Positions 48,210-58,000 of a stretch of DNA of 64,000 nucleotides are shown here, piece after piece. How positions within the stretch are numbered: position 1 is the stretch's first letter; the number at the start of each line of letters is the position of its first letter. The stretch covers positions 1 to 64,000 of the forward strand of contig NZ_JABBXF010000001.1 of NCBI RefSeq assembly GCF_013030945.1, read 5' to 3'. The stretch is from Streptomyces morookaense. Lineage in GTDB: Bacteria > Actinomycetota > Actinomycetes > Streptomycetales > Streptomycetaceae. The position numbers were made by a program, and so were the translations under genes. The notes under the pieces are model-generated. The model was not told where the DNA came from. It did no database searches and saw only the letters and a program-made list of their open reading frames with translations.

Positions 48210-48342
48210 GGACCGGCAAGCTAGCGGAGGCCGGGTGGTGGCGTCCACGGCCCGAGGCCGTCAAACATTCATCCTTTCGGCCAGGCGCATGTGGCTGGAC
48301 GGTCGATCCATGCGTGCGCGCGGCTGCCTAGCGTCGGGGGGC

Positions 48343-49518
48343 ATGACGCAGATGCCACCGCCGCCGGTCGCCGGTGCGCGCCCCCGGACCGCCCGCGGAC
48401 GAGCCTGGCCGGCGGCCGCCCTGTGCGGACTGTGGGTGTGCGAGGGCCGTCTGCTCGGCAGGGCCCACGCCTACGCGTCGTACTCCGCCGCCGCGCACCA
48501 CGCGCATCTGCTGGTGTGGATCGCCGGGCTGCTGGTGGCGCTGTGCGTGCTGCCGTGGGCGCCGCTGACCGCGCGGGCGACGGCGGCCGTCGGGGTGTCC
48601 TGGGCGGTGACCGGCCGGCTGCTGGCGGACGGGCAGCCGGTCCCCGCGTGGGGCCTGACCGAGAGCGCGGCCCTGCTGGTGCTGCTGTGCCTGGTCGCCT
48701 GGCGCACCCCGGTGCGGCCGGCCGTGCCGCTGGGGATCGCCCTGGCGGGCGGGGTGCTGGCCGCGCCGGTCCGGGACGCGGACGCGAGCGGCACGACCGT
48801 CGTCGCCTCCGCGCTCGTCGTGGCCGGCGTCGCCGCGCTCGGACTGTGCCTGCGCTACCGGGACGCCGAACGCGCGCAGGCGGTGGCCGCCGCACGCGAG
48901 GCCGAACGGCGGGAGCTGGCGGGCGAGCTGCACGACTACGTCGCCCACCACGTGCAGGCGATGACCCTGCTGGCCAAGGCCACCGGGTCGCTGGCACAGG
49001 ACGAGCGGGTGGCCGCCTCGCTGCGCGACATCCAGGAGGCCGGCGACGTGGCCATGACGACGGCCCAGCGGCTGCTGAGGGTGTTGCAGCAGGACCACCC
49101 GCGCCGGGAGCCGCTGCCGGGGCCGGACCGGATCGCCGAACCCGTCGAGGCCTTCCGCCGCGCGCATCCCGGTGCGCGCGTCACCTTCGACGTCGACCCG
49201 TCCTTCGGTGCCGGGCTGGCCCCCGAACTGGCCGCGTCCGTACGCCGGATCATGGACGAGGCGCTGGCCAACGTGGCCAAGCACAGCCCCGGCGCCTCGG
49301 CCGTGGACGTCACGCTGCAGCGGTCCGGGGAGCGGCTCTTCGTGTCCGTCCGCGACGACGGCGGGCGCGGTGCTCCTCTGCGGCCGCCCGAGGAGAGCGG
49401 CGGGCTGGGCCTGGTGGGCCTCGCCGAGCGCGCGGACGCGATCGGGGGCTCGCTGACGGCGGGGCCGGTGGCCGGGGGCGGGTGGGAGGTGCTGGCCGTC
49501 CTGCCGGTTCAAGCGTGA
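48343..49518 (+). CDS. Sensor histidine kinase (HisKA_3, NarL-type), orphan
   Basis: A 391-residue membrane kinase. Several N-terminal hydrophobic segments (LLVWIAGLLVALCVLPWAPL, ALLVLLCLVAW and others) precede the dimerisation box ERRELAGELHDYVAHHVQAM with the phospho-acceptor His, and the ATPase domain with MDEALANVAKHSPGASAV and GGLGLVGLAERADAIGG. No response regulator gene lies next to it, so its partner is elsewhere. ATG 48343 follows a GGGGGG; ATG 48310 is an alternative. It diverges from the Asp-box protein gene. Confidence 0.9.
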   Translation: MTQMPPPPVAGARPRTARGRAWPAAALCGLWVCEGRLLGRAHAYASYSAAAHHAHLLVWIAGLLVALCVLPWAPLTARATAAVGVSWAVTGRLLADGQPVPAWGLTESAALLVLLCLVAWRTPVRPAVPLGIALAGGVLAAPVRDADASGTTVVASALVVAGVAALGLCLRYRDAERAQAVAAAREAERRELAGELHDYVAHHVQAMTLLAKATGSLAQDERVAASLRDIQEAGDVAMTTAQRLLRVLQQDHPRREPLPGPDRIAEPVEAFRRAHPGARVTFDVDPSFGAGLAPELAASVRRIMDEALANVAKHSPGASAVDVTLQRSGERLFVSVRDDGGRGAPLRPPEESGGLGLVGLAERADAIGGSLTAGPVAGGGWEVLAVLPVQA

Positions 49519-49625
49519 CGCAGGTCACGCTCCATTCATCGCACTGCCGTAATGGTTCCAACGTCTCACCCTTCGAGGAAGGCACGGACCGCACCACCCG
49601 GACATCAACCGCAAGGGAGCAGGCG

Positions 49626-50036
49626 TTGTCCACTGTCATCGACCAGGCTGTCCAAGCACGGCTCATCGCGTCGACTCCGCCGACCCGTACGGTCCGGGCC
49701 CGTCTGCGGTACGCGAGCGCCGACCCGTTCGCCGTCCACATCGTCTTCCCGCCCGCGGCCTCGCTCGACGGCTCGGAGGTCTCGTGGACCTTCGCCCGCG
49801 AACTGCTCGCGCGGGGCCTGCTCACGCCGTCGGGCACGGGGGACGTCCGCGTCTGGCCGTGCGGACCGCAGCGCACCGTGCTGGAGCTGCACGCGGCGGA
49901 GGGTGTGGCGATGGTGCAGATCGACACGGCGGAGCTGCGCGGCTTCCTGGCGGGCTCCTACGCGGTGGTCCCTGCGGGGTCGGAGGGGGTCCACTTGGAC
50001 GTGGAGGGCGATTTGGCGGCACTCCTCGCCCCGTAG
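49626..50036 (+). CDS. SsgA-like sporulation/cell-division regulator
   Basis: A 136-residue SALP-family protein: VRARLRYASADPFAVHIVFP, VSWTFARELLARGLLTPSGT, GDVRVWPCGPQRTVLELHAA and LRGFLAGSYAVVPAG are characteristic. SsgA-like proteins are limited to sporulating actinomycetes and guide septum placement or cell-wall remodelling. TTG 49626 has GGGAG seven bases upstream and gives the expected length. Which SALP subgroup it belongs to cannot be told by eye. Confidence 0.92.
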   Translation: MSTVIDQAVQARLIASTPPTRTVRARLRYASADPFAVHIVFPPAASLDGSEVSWTFARELLARGLLTPSGTGDVRVWPCGPQRTVLELHAAEGVAMVQIDTAELRGFLAGSYAVVPAGSEGVHLDVEGDLAALLAP

Positions 50037-50040
50037 TTGG

Positions 50041-50125
50041 GGGCGCCCCGCAAGGGGCGCTGGGGGTACCCCCAGCGGTAGCTGGGGGAGGAACTGCGCG
50101 AGCAACCACGACGCGCCCGCAGATG
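50041..50125. repeat. Dispersed palindromic repeat, half-element, variant B
   Basis: GCGCCCCGCAAGGGGCGC, nested block TGGGGGTACCCCCAGCGG, core GGAACTGCGCGAGC. It lies at the convergent ends of the SsgA-like and GT-C-like genes. Confidence 0.92.
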
Positions 50126-50139
50126 ACGTGCCGCGCCCC

Positions 50140-51558
50140 CTACCGAACGTTGACGTACACAGCCCAATCCGTCCCCGGCAACACATGCACCCGCCACGCC
50201 CGCGCATAAGCGGGCACATACGGATCCCGCGGATCGTAGAGAATCGCCACCGGCATCGTGGATGCCGCATCCACGATGCCCCGCACCGTCGTCGACCGGT
50301 TGTTCCCCATCGTCTCCGCGGACGCGCACCCCGCCTCGTACGCGATCGGCTGCGCCCGCGGCCCCGTCACCAGACACGGCGCCCTCACCCCCAGCCGCCC
50401 CAACTCCTGTGCGGCGCGCCGGTACCGCACAGTCGTGTCCCGCGCATCGGCGGTGTTCAGCCGCAACTCCTTCAGCTGCACGGCACCGTGGGCAGCCAGC
50501 ACCACGCACACCACGCCCGTCACCGCGCGCCGCCCCCGGGCCACGCGCACCACAAGTCCCGCCACCGGCAGGGAGAGCAGCGCGTACACCGGCAGCAGGA
50601 ACCGCGGCGCCGAGTAGTCCAGCAACAGCACATACGGCGCCGCCAGGGCCACCGCGCAGGCGATGGGCAGCAGCGTCACCGCCCGCTCCTCCCTCCGCCC
50701 CACCGCGCACGCCGCCACCACCAGCACCGGCAGCAGCAGCCACCACAGCGCGTGCGTCGGCGACGGCCCGGCGATGTGGCAAGGGCGGCACAGCTGCGGC
50801 CCGTTGAGGCTGCGGTAGGCGGCCCGCAGTCCCGCGCCGAGGTGGGCGCCCATGCCGCCTTCCGTGTCGCTGGAGAGCGACAGCCGGTTCCCGATGCCGC
50901 CGAAGCGGACGTACGCCTCCACCGCCCACTGCACGCCGCCCAGCGCGAGCCCGCCCAGCACGGCGGCCACGGTGCCGGGCCGGCGCCATTCCGGTGCCGC
51001 GGCGCACACGGCGAGCAGGGGCAGGGCGAGCCAGACGGCATCGGGCGCGCGGAAGAGCGCGGCCGCGGCGAGCGTGGCGGTGAGGCCGACGAGGGCCCGG
51101 CGGCGTCCGTCGCCCCGGGTGCGCAGGAACCACCCCACCGCGGCGACGGCCGACAGTGCGATCCACAGGTTCGGCATCACCTCCGGCCCGCTGAGCACCG
51201 TGATCCACAGCGTGGCGAAGAGCAGCGCCGCGAGTGCGACGCGCGCCCGGCCGACCAGCGGATCCCACACCCGGAACGCGGCGTAGAGCGCGGCCGAGGA
51301 CAGCAGCACCAGCACCACCCGCAGCACGGGCACGGACGGGGTGACGGCGACGACAGGGGCGACGAGGAAGCTCACACCGCGCGAGCGGGGCGCGCTGAAG
51401 AACGCGGCCGGGTGGCGGGGATCGACCTGGGAGAGGTACACGGTCTCGTCCCAGCCGAGGTCCATGTGCGCGACGGCATAGCAGAGTTGGACCACCGCGT
51501 ATGCGACCGCGACGGCGAGCAGCCGTCCATCGGGCGCCCGCCGCCCCGTAGTTGCCAT
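50140..51558 (-). CDS. Polytopic membrane protein, GT-C glycosyltransferase-like
   Basis: A 472-residue protein with about ten hydrophobic segments. The first extracytoplasmic loop has HMDLGWDETVYLSQVDPRHP, an acidic motif like that of GT-C enzymes using lipid-phosphate sugars. Further features are FGGIGNRLSLSSDTEGG in a loop and a soluble C-terminal part of about 100 residues (LVTGPRAQPIAYEAGCASAE). The donor and acceptor are unknown. It follows ppa by 24 nt on the same strand and may be cotranscribed. Confidence 0.75.
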   Translation of the reverse strand: MATTGRRAPDGRLLAVAVAYAVVQLCYAVAHMDLGWDETVYLSQVDPRHPAAFFSAPRSRGVSFLVAPVVAVTPSVPVLRVVLVLLSSAALYAAFRVWDPLVGRARVALAALLFATLWITVLSGPEVMPNLWIALSAVAAVGWFLRTRGDGRRRALVGLTATLAAAALFRAPDAVWLALPLLAVCAAAPEWRRPGTVAAVLGGLALGGVQWAVEAYVRFGGIGNRLSLSSDTEGGMGAHLGAGLRAAYRSLNGPQLCRPCHIAGPSPTHALWWLLLPVLVVAACAVGRREERAVTLLPIACAVALAAPYVLLLDYSAPRFLLPVYALLSLPVAGLVVRVARGRRAVTGVVCVVLAAHGAVQLKELRLNTADARDTTVRYRRAAQELGRLGVRAPCLVTGPRAQPIAYEAGCASAETMGNNRSTTVRGIVDAASTMPVAILYDPRDPYVPAYARAWRVHVLPGTDWAVYVNVR

Positions 51559-51582
51559 GCGTTCCTTCTACCGCATCCGCGC

Positions 51583-52074
51583 CTACTGCGTCTGCGTTCC
51601 TTTCGCCCGCTCGCGGGATGCGGTGATCTCCGCCTCCGCGGCGGCCCGGTCCGCCCAGCAGGCGCCGTCGACGGACTTGCCGGGTTCGAGCTCCTTGTAG
51701 ACCTCGAAGAAGTGCTGGATCTCCAGCTTGTCGAACTCCGGCAGGTGCCGCAGGTCGCGCAGGTGCTCGTAGCGGGGGTCGCCGATGGGGACGCACAACA
51801 CCTTGTCGTCCTCGCCCTGTTCGTCCCGCATGCGGAACATGCCGATGGTGCGGCACCGGATGAAGACGCCGGGGAAGGTGGGGTCGCCGGCGAGGACGAG
51901 CGCGTCCAGCGGTTCCCCGTCCGCGCCGAGCGTGCCGTCGACGTATCCGTAGTCGGCGGGGTAGCGGGTGGAGGTGAACAGCATCCGGTCCAGCCGGATG
52001 CGCCCCCGTTCATGGTCCATCTCGTACTTGTTGCGGCTGCCTTGCGGAATCTCCACGACGACGTCGAACTCCAC
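51583..52074 (-). CDS. ppa: Inorganic pyrophosphatase, family I
   Basis: A 163-residue soluble pyrophosphatase. EFDVVVEIPQGSRNKYEMDH begins the fold; DYGYVDGTLGADGEPLDALV contains the metal-binding Asp cluster, and FRMRDEQGEDDKVLCVP supplies the rest of the active site. It hydrolyses PPi to phosphate, pulling biosynthetic reactions forward. Length and motifs fit bacterial family I enzymes. Confidence 0.95.
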   Translation of the reverse strand: MEFDVVVEIPQGSRNKYEMDHERGRIRLDRMLFTSTRYPADYGYVDGTLGADGEPLDALVLAGDPTFPGVFIRCRTIGMFRMRDEQGEDDKVLCVPIGDPRYEHLRDLRHLPEFDKLEIQHFFEVYKELEPGKSVDGACWADRAAAEAEITASRERAKGTQTQ

Positions 52075-52143
52075 GGGCGCGCTCCTCGGTAGCGGTGGGC
52101 CGGCCGGCCTTCATGGTGGCGCGGAGCGCCGGTGCGCGCCATG

Positions 52144-52323
52144 GCGCCCCGTAAGGGGCGCGGGGAACTGCGCGACCAGCCCCCACCGACCCGCAGCCGA
52201 ACGCACCACCCTGGGGGTCCGGGGCGCAGCCCCGAGAACGTCGACTACGGGCGCGTCGTGGCCGATCGCGCAGTTCCTCCCCCAGCTACCGCTGGGGGTG
52301 CCCCCAGCGCCCCTACGGGGCGC
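52144..52323. repeat. Dispersed palindromic repeat, complete pair, mixed A/B
   Basis: The left half is variant A (GCGCCCCGTAAGGGGCGCGG, GGAACTGCGCGACC), the centre has CCGGGGCGCAGCCCCG, and the right half is variant B with the nested hairpin CCCCAGCTACCGCTGGGGG. The right half forms the 3' coding end of the DMT transporter gene. Confidence 0.92.
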
Positions 52324-53225
52324 AGGTCCGGCACACGCGCCGCAGGCACCCGGTGCGCCGTCACCACGATCTCCCGCGCCACGGCGTCGGGTTCACCCGC
52401 CGCCGACCGGTACGTCAGCACGACCACGCCGGCCGCCGCCACGGCGCCGGCCGCGACGGCCAGCAGGCCGCCGGCGAGGCCGTACCGGAAACCCTCCCCC
52501 AGCACCACGACACCGACGGCCGCGGCCACCACCGGGTTGACGATGGTCACCGTCGACAGCGGGGCCGCCAGCCCGGCGCCCCGGTACGAAGCCTGGGACA
52601 GCAGCATCCCCGCGGTGGCGAGCACCGCGATCACCACGAGGGCGGGCAGCAGCGCACCCACGCGGTGCGCCTCGAAGTCCTCGTCGGCGGCCTTGGTGAA
52701 GACCGAGGCCATTCCGAAGGCCGTCCCCGCGGCCGCCGCCAGCACCACGCCGCGCACGACGGGTCTGCGCATGCAGCGCGCGAGCAGCACCAGCGCGGCC
52801 ACGCAGGCGAGCACGACGCCGGTGAGGACCGGACGTTGGGCGCTGCCCAGGGTTTCGGCGCGCGGCGGGCCGGTCAGGCTCAGCAGCCCGGCGAGGCCGG
52901 CGGTGGCCAGGAGCGCGCCGCGCCATCCGGCGCCGCCGACGGGCCGGCGGTCGAAGAGTGCCGCCATGGGCAGTGCGAAGACGATCGTCAGCGCGCCGAG
53001 CGGCTGCACCAGGCTGAGCGGCCCGAAGGCGAGCGCCACCACGTGCAGCCCTGCGCCGGCGCACGTCAGTGCGACCGCGCCCCACCAGCCCGCGCGGCGC
53101 AGCGGCAGAAGCGCCCCGCCGCCGGCCTCCCCGGTGGCGGCGACCCGCTCCTGGGCGATGGCCGCGGCCGCGTAGCAGCCGGCGGAGACCAGGCAGAGCA
53201 GAACGGAGGCCACCAGCGCGCTCAC
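52245..53225 (-). CDS. DMT/EamA-type membrane transporter
   Basis: A 326-residue protein with about ten transmembrane helices in two halves (SVLLCLVSAGCYAAAAIAQE, FGPLSLVQPLGALTIVFALP and VVAAAVGVVVLGEGFRYGLA). It resembles actinobacterial DMT-superfamily proteins that carry metabolites or small organic compounds; substrate unknown. The last 22 or so residues (ALGAPPAVAGGGTARSATTR) are encoded by the dispersed repeat. Two palindromes centred on CCTGAGG lie upstream of its ATG. Confidence 0.85.
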   Translation of the reverse strand: MSALVASVLLCLVSAGCYAAAAIAQERVAATGEAGGGALLPLRRAGWWGAVALTCAGAGLHVVALAFGPLSLVQPLGALTIVFALPMAALFDRRPVGGAGWRGALLATAGLAGLLSLTGPPRAETLGSAQRPVLTGVVLACVAALVLLARCMRRPVVRGVVLAAAAGTAFGMASVFTKAADEDFEAHRVGALLPALVVIAVLATAGMLLSQASYRGAGLAAPLSTVTIVNPVVAAAVGVVVLGEGFRYGLAGGLLAVAAGAVAAAGVVVLTYRSAAGEPDAVAREIVVTAHRVPAARVPDLRPVGALGAPPAVAGGGTARSATTRP

Positions 53226-53547
53226 TGCTCTCCTCTGCGAGCCGTCCCGAAGTCGTCCATGTCTCCACGATGCCTCGCGCCGGAGGCTCCCGTCGTCGTC
53301 CCTGAGGACGGATCTTTTCGTACTCCCTGAGGAGTACGGGCCCGATACGGCGTCGGGGTTCCGGGCCGCCGGTTCCGTCCCGCGACCACAACTGGCGTAT
53401 GCCGTCTAAGCATTCGTCGACACCGCCGAAGAATCCGGTACGGGTTTGCGGGCTGTCCTGAAACTTTATTGCACTCGTCAGGCGTCTATGAAAACTCTAT
53501 GAGGGCTCAAACGGGGAATTGATGCACGTTTACGGGGGGAAAATTCC
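53226..53547. promoter_or_regulatory. Divergent control region of the DMT gene and the indolocarbazole cassette
   Basis: No gene is seen. CGTCCCTGAGGACG (53297-53310) and CGTACTCCCTGAGGAGTACG (53319-53338) are palindromes with a shared centre. Nearer the rebO-like gene, TCTATGA occurs at 53485 and 53496, 11 bp apart, with TCAAACG 11 bp further, a spacing like SARP heptamer repeats. The region from about 53,450 is noticeably AT-richer than its neighbours. Confidence 0.45.
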
Positions 53548-55077
53548 ATGTCCGACACCACGCGGATTTGGCATGCCCGCGACTTCGGCGGGCCGGCCGG
53601 CGGGGGCGGTCACGTCACGGTCATAGGGGCCGGAATAGCCGGCCTGGTGGCCGCCTACGAGCTGGAGCGGCTCGGGTACCGGGTGGAGGTGCTGGAAGGC
53701 AACACGCGTATCGGCGGTCGCATCCACACCCACCGTTTCGGATCCGGCCCGGGCGCGCCGTCCGTGGAACTGGGCGCCATGCGTATTCCGACGCACCACC
53801 GGCGCACTCTCGAATACATTCGGCGGCTGCGACTGGGCGGCCGGCTGCGCGTGTTCACGACACTGCTGTCGGAGGAAAATGCATTTCTGCAGACCGCGGA
53901 CGGTTTCGTCCGCATCAAGGACGCGCCCGGTCCGCTGCGCGAGGCGTTCCGGGCCGACCTGGCCCGGCACTGCCCCGGCCGCCGGTACGCCGACGACGTC
54001 GTCACCTTCGGCGCCTGGCTGACGGCCATCGTCGACGCGACCGCCCCGCCGGACCTGCGCGAGGCGCTCCGCGAGGACCTGCGCCGTCAACTGCTGGACC
54101 TGGTGGCCCATGTGGACCTGGCCCGGCACCTGCGCGGTCCCGCCCGCGACCGGGTCGACCTGCACTCGCTGTTCACGGCGCACCCGGGCATCCGGGCGGG
54201 CTGCAGCGGGCGGCTGGACAGCTTCCTCGACGACATCCTGACCGAGACCAGTCCCGCGCTGCTGCGGCTGGACGGCGGGATGGACCAGCTGCCGCGGCGG
54301 CTGGCGGGCCGGTTGCGCGCGCCGGTGTCCTTCGGGCACCGGGTCGTGGGCATCGACGTGCGCGGCGACGACGTGGTGCTGCGGATCCGCTCGGGTTCGC
54401 GCATCATCGTCCGGCGCAGCGACTTCGTCGTGTGCACGGTTCCGTTCCCGGCGCTGCGGCGGATGCGGCTGACGGGGCTGGACGCCGACAAGCTGGCGGT
54501 GCTGGACGACGTCGTCTACTGCCCGGCCACCAAGGTGGCGTTCCACTGCCGCGAGCCGTTCTGGCGCGAGGGCGGGATACGCGGGGGCGCCTCGTTCACG
54601 GGCGGGCGGATCCGGCAGACCTACTACCCGCCCGTCGACGGCGACCCGGGCCGCGGGGCCGCGCTGCTGGCCAGTTACACCATCGGTGACGAGGCCGGGC
54701 GGCTGGGCAGGATGCCGGCCCGGCGGCGGCACCGGCTGGTGCTGCAGGAGCTGAGCGAGGTCCATCCCGAGCTGCTCTCGCCGGGCATGGTCCTGGACGC
54801 GGTGAGCGCGGCCTGGGCCGACTCGCCCTGGACGGGCGGGGGTTGCACCACCCGGTGGGGCAAGAGCGCGCAGGAGTGCGAGGAGGAGCTCGCGCGCGCC
54901 TGCCGTCCCGTGAACCGGCTGTTCTTCGCGGGCGAGCACTGCTCGACGGCCCCGGCGTGGATCGAGGGGGCGATCGAGTCGGCGCTGCGCGTCGTCGAGG
55001 AGGTCGAGTCCTTCGCGCCCGGCGGCGGCCGGGCCCCGGCGGTATCCGGCCACCACGACCCTGCCGGAGCGTTGTGA
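53548..55077 (+). CDS. rebO: Flavin amine oxidase, RebO/StaO/VioA-like L-tryptophan oxidase
   Basis: A 509-residue FAD amine oxidase. FAD-binding VTVIGAGIAGLVAAYELERL, then EGNTRIGGRIHTHRF and LGAMRIPTHHRRTLEYI; the C-terminal FAD block is FFAGEHCSTAPAWIEGAIES. In indolocarbazole and violacein pathways this enzyme oxidises L-Trp (or chloro-Trp) to the imine of indole-3-pyruvate, the substrate of the next enzyme. Function is assigned mainly from the RebD-like gene overlapping its stop and the order O-D-C-P. ATG 53548 has a GGGGGGA seven bases upstream. Confidence 0.85.
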   Translation: MSDTTRIWHARDFGGPAGGGGHVTVIGAGIAGLVAAYELERLGYRVEVLEGNTRIGGRIHTHRFGSGPGAPSVELGAMRIPTHHRRTLEYIRRLRLGGRLRVFTTLLSEENAFLQTADGFVRIKDAPGPLREAFRADLARHCPGRRYADDVVTFGAWLTAIVDATAPPDLREALREDLRRQLLDLVAHVDLARHLRGPARDRVDLHSLFTAHPGIRAGCSGRLDSFLDDILTETSPALLRLDGGMDQLPRRLAGRLRAPVSFGHRVVGIDVRGDDVVLRIRSGSRIIVRRSDFVVCTVPFPALRRMRLTGLDADKLAVLDDVVYCPATKVAFHCREPFWREGGIRGGASFTGGRIRQTYYPPVDGDPGRGAALLASYTIGDEAGRLGRMPARRRHRLVLQELSEVHPELLSPGMVLDAVSAAWADSPWTGGGCTTRWGKSAQECEEELARACRPVNRLFFAGEHCSTAPAWIEGAIESALRVVEEVESFAPGGGRAPAVSGHHDPAGAL

Positions 55078-58000
55078 TGAGCGTCTTCGACCTGCCGCGG
55101 CTGCACTTCACCGGCACCGCGACGACCAAGTTGCCGACCGGCCCGCGCAGCGGGCTGGTCGACCTGGCCGCCCAGCGTGCGCTGGCGGACGGCGTGCCGG
55201 TCCTCGCGGACCGGCCCGCCGCCGAGTACCACGCGCACCTGCAGCGCCGCGGTCCCCGCTTCGGCCCGGACGGACGGCCGGATCCGGACGGGGAGTTCAG
55301 CGCCGCCAAGGGCTGGAACTTCGACGGCAACGGACACTTCTGGCTCGATGCGCGCATCGTGAGCGTAGAAGGACAGGACGGGCGCGCAGACGTCGGCGAC
55401 CCGGTGGTGGGCCGGACGGTGGACGTCTGGGGCCACTACAACGAGTATCTGCGCACCACCGTCAACCGCGCCCGGATCTTCGACCTCGACCCGGCGTCCC
55501 GCTGGACCACGGCCCTGATGGTGGGCCGGTTCGGCTTCGGGCGGGTGGGGCGTTCGCACGACGAGGGCAGCGGCTACATGCTCAGCGGCCCGGTCGGCGG
55601 CTTCCTGCCGCCGCGCTGGGTGGACTTCGCCCGGATCCGGGATCTGGGCGGGGCCGCCGGGCATCCGTGGGCGTCGCAGCTGCGCTACTGCGCGGTGCAC
55701 CAGTTCGTGGTCACCGCGGACGGCGCCGGCGGCGGGCCGGAGTGGCTGCCCGACGCGGAAACCTCGCCCGTGGTGCGGGCGTTGCGGGAGTCCGTCGAAC
55801 GCGGGGCGGACGGGCTCGTCGTGCAGTTCGCGCTGGACGGCATGTCCACCCCGCTGGTCCCGGACGCGCCGAGCCACTGGCGCGTCCGCGGCACCATCGC
55901 CCCCTGGCACGCGCACGAGCTGCGCACCCACCCGGCCGGGCGGCTCATGGTGCCCCGGCACGAGCGCGTGCTGCACCATCTCACCGTCGAAGTCGCCTCC
56001 GGGCGGGCGCAGTTCAACATGGTCTCCGCGGTGCCGGTCACCACCCGCGCCACGGAGCCGGGCCCCGGCCCGCTGCACCGGCTCGGCCCGCCGCTGGACG
56101 CCGGGGACCTGGAGCTGCGGACCGCGGTGTCCGGGCGCCTGGTCGCCCGGCTGCCCGCGGCCGTCTACCGCGCCGGCGACGGCACTTCGGGCATCGTCAC
56201 GGTGCCCGCCGAGCCGGGCTGGGAGGAGGCGGAGCACCAGGCCCTGTGCCTGACGGCCGCCACCCCGGGCGGCCGGCGGGTGACGCTGCTGACGGAGAAG
56301 GAGACCACCGTCCACACCGACGACGCGCTCCTGGTCCTGCACCACCGCGACCGCGTGCGCGAGGACGACCACGCCGTGCGCGTACCGCTGCGCTCCTACG
56401 TCCGCGGGCGTCCCGCGGGCGTGGAGCGGGTGCACGTCCGCCAGTACTTCAACCCCCGTGGCCTGCCCGCCGACAAGACGGCGGGCTCCCCGCAGGCCCG
56501 TACCGGTGACGCGGTGATCCTGGGCGTGGGCGCCGGGGACGGCGGTTATGCGGAGGAGTGCGTCGTACGGACCGACGAGCACGGCGACGGAACGCTCGTG
56601 CTCCGCGGCGAGCGGGCGGGCACCTGCCGTGTCCTGCTCTCCGCCGATCCGGACGACACGCCGCAAGTGGCGCCCGGCCCGGGCTCGGCGTGGGAGGCGT
56701 ACGACGACGCGGACGCGCTCGGCTTCTGGGCGGGCGCCGGCTGGCTGGCCGTACGCGTCCTGCCGGACGACTGGCACCTGGACGACATCCCGCGCCGGGA
56801 CGTCGACTTCGCCCTGCTGCACGAGGAGATCTTCGCCTACTACGAGCAGATCTCCACCTTCATGCGCTCGGAGGTCTTCAGCCTGGCCGACCAGTGCAAG
56901 GTGGAGACGTACGCGGAGCTCGCCTGGCAGATGTGCGACCCGCGCAACAAACCGAAGACGTACTACATGCCGCCCACCCGCGACCTGTCCGACCCCAAGG
57001 CGCGCCTGCTGCTGGCCTATCTGCGCAATCAGCAGGCGCGCATACGCCCGCCGCTCACCGTCCCGGCGCAGACGGGCACCGGCCCGGCGATCAGCACCCG
57101 CGGCGAGCTGTGGACCGCACTGAAGCAGGCGGCCGCGCTCGAACTGGCCGTGACGCTGGAGTACTTGTACGCGGCATTCTCCGTACCGGCCTACGGCGCC
57201 GGGCAGGAGTACGTGCGGCGCGGCCTGTGGACGCCGGAACAACTGGAGATCGCCTGCGGGCAGGGCGGGGCGACGCTGGACGACGGGATCCGCGGCAGCC
57301 TGCTGAACGTGGCCCGCGAGGAGATGATCCACTTCCTGCTGGTGAACAACATCATCACCGCCCTGGGCGAGCCGTTCCACGTGCCGGCGATCGATTTCGG
57401 CACGCTCAACGCCCAGGTGCCGCTGCCGCTGGACCTCGCGCTGGAGGGGCTGAGCATCGGCAGTGTGCAGCGCTACATCGCGATCGAGCAGCCGGCGGGC
57501 CTCGCCCCGGACGTGCGCCGGGAGAACGGCGACGGCCGCAGCCGCGTGGTGCCGCTGGGCTTCACGTGGACTTCGGTGAGCGAGCTGTACGCGGGCATCA
57601 GGGAGGGCCTGCAGCGCATCCCGGACCTGTTCCTGGTGGAGAAGGGGCGCGGCGGGGGCGAACACCACCTGTTCCTGCGCGAGTCCGTCAACGCCCGTCA
57701 CCCGGACTACCAGTTGGAGGTGGACGACCTCACCAGCGCCCTGTTCGCCGTCGACCTGATCACCGAGCAGGGCGAGGGCGGGGCGGCGCCCGCAGGGGGC
57801 GCCGGGCCCGCGGAGGCGTCGCACTTCCACACGTTCCTGCGGATGGGAGAGGTGCTGACGAGCGAGCGCGTGCCCGGCCCGCACGGCAGGCTGCTGCCCT
57901 GGAACCCCGCCTACCCCGTGCTGCGCAACCCCACCCTGGGGGCGGGCGTCGCGGCCATGGAACCGGTCACCGACCCCGAAGCACGGGCGGTCGGGCGGCT

